DNA of 64,000 nt from Diprion similis (lineage: Eukaryota > Arthropoda > Insecta > Hymenoptera > Diprionidae). The stretch spans positions 5,918,001 to 5,982,000 of the forward strand of contig NC_060117.1 in the NCBI RefSeq assembly GCF_021155765.1, written 5' to 3'. Each line of letters begins with the position of its first letter. Position 1 is the stretch's first letter. The translations under genes were made by a program, and so were the position numbers. Positions 63,566 through 64,000 of the stretch are shown here, piece after piece. The notes beneath the pieces are model-generated. The model was not told the origin of the DNA and did not search any database. It saw only the letters and a list, made by a program, of their open reading frames with translations.

Positions 63566-64000
63566 GATGATTATCGGGAAAAAATCTCGTTGTGCGGAAT
63601 TAGGGTCATTTACATCTACTGCGTAATTTTTAGGTTATAGTCTGGAATTTTCTACGTCTTATTATACATTGAAATTTCACGATTATGTTTACTGGCTGTT
63701 GACTATTGATGAAAATTGAATCATCGCAATGATGTGTAAACAAATATGGGTGTAATGCATGTATGCCTCTATGTTTGTACACGCAAAGATAAGCAATGTT
63801 TGGCAAACTTGTTTATCTGGTAATTCTACTTGGCACCAGTTAACAAACAAATTGTCGCCACGGTTGCTGTATCATCTGCAGCTCTGCGCTCAAATATTCA
63901 TTATCTACATTCAAACAAGTCGTTCCCTTCATTTATTGTCAGATGTCTAAATTACACGTCATGTACTAGTGCATTCTGAACTTTCAATTAGATTCCCTAG

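Noticed and set aside
1-64000. tRNA, rRNA or autonomous transposon genes
   Set aside because: No cloverleaf with A and B boxes, no rRNA-like stretch and no transposase or reverse transcriptase motif was noticed on either strand; a covariance-model scan was not possible.

Overview
The window is animal nuclear DNA and almost certainly insect. It is AT-rich, its genes are split by mostly short GT-AG introns, and the families are insect-like: alpha-PS-type integrins, an ER-anchored UDP-glycosyltransferase (UGT) cluster, a galectin, a nitrobindin and AMP deaminase. The style suggests a hymenopteran, possibly a sawfly, but that is an inference. There is no bacterial or viral gene organisation.

Layout. 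(1) 0.8-18.2 kb: two tandem complete integrin alpha genes on +, 10 exons each, 1027 and 1031 aa. Their 3' halves are nearly identical, introns included, while their 5' halves have diverged. (2) 19.1-23.6 kb: a 6-exon gene on - with an N-terminal galectin domain and a long Gly/Pro/Tyr/Gln-rich tail (505 aa). (3) 25.2-25.9 kb: a two-exon nitrobindin / THAP4-C-terminal-like protein on + (161 aa). (4) 26.7-41.4 kb: three tandem UGT genes on -. The first (512 aa) and third (525 aa) are intact; the middle one is a pseudogene with an internal deletion and a frameshift. (5) 44.7-49.6 kb: a 4-exon gene on + for a 1194-aa acidic protein of unknown function, with a conserved-looking coiled-coil N-terminus and a repetitive Q-x-Y-x-x-D-P-N C-terminus. 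(6) 51.8-62.0 kb: the 5' end of an AMP deaminase gene on +. Four alternative coding first exons, all ending in the same phase, can join one common exon; the catalytic part lies outside the window.

All multi-exon models were checked by hand for splice sites, phase and total length. Every intact gene sums to a multiple of three, so the exon lists are self-consistent. Start codons, untranslated exons and exact boundaries were not tested against transcripts.

The spaces between genes are full of short non-coding palindromic or terminal-inverted-repeat elements (MITE or foldback type), homopolymer runs and one striking minisatellite (31-bp monomers in 155-bp higher-order units). That minisatellite runs into the coding 3' end of the third UGT gene and encodes its ER-retrieval tail. 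I see no new multi-gene system. The points most worth follow-up are the integrin conversion mosaic, the minisatellite-encoded UGT tail, the four-way AMP deaminase first-exon choice, and the galectin with its domains in the reverse of the galectin-3 order.
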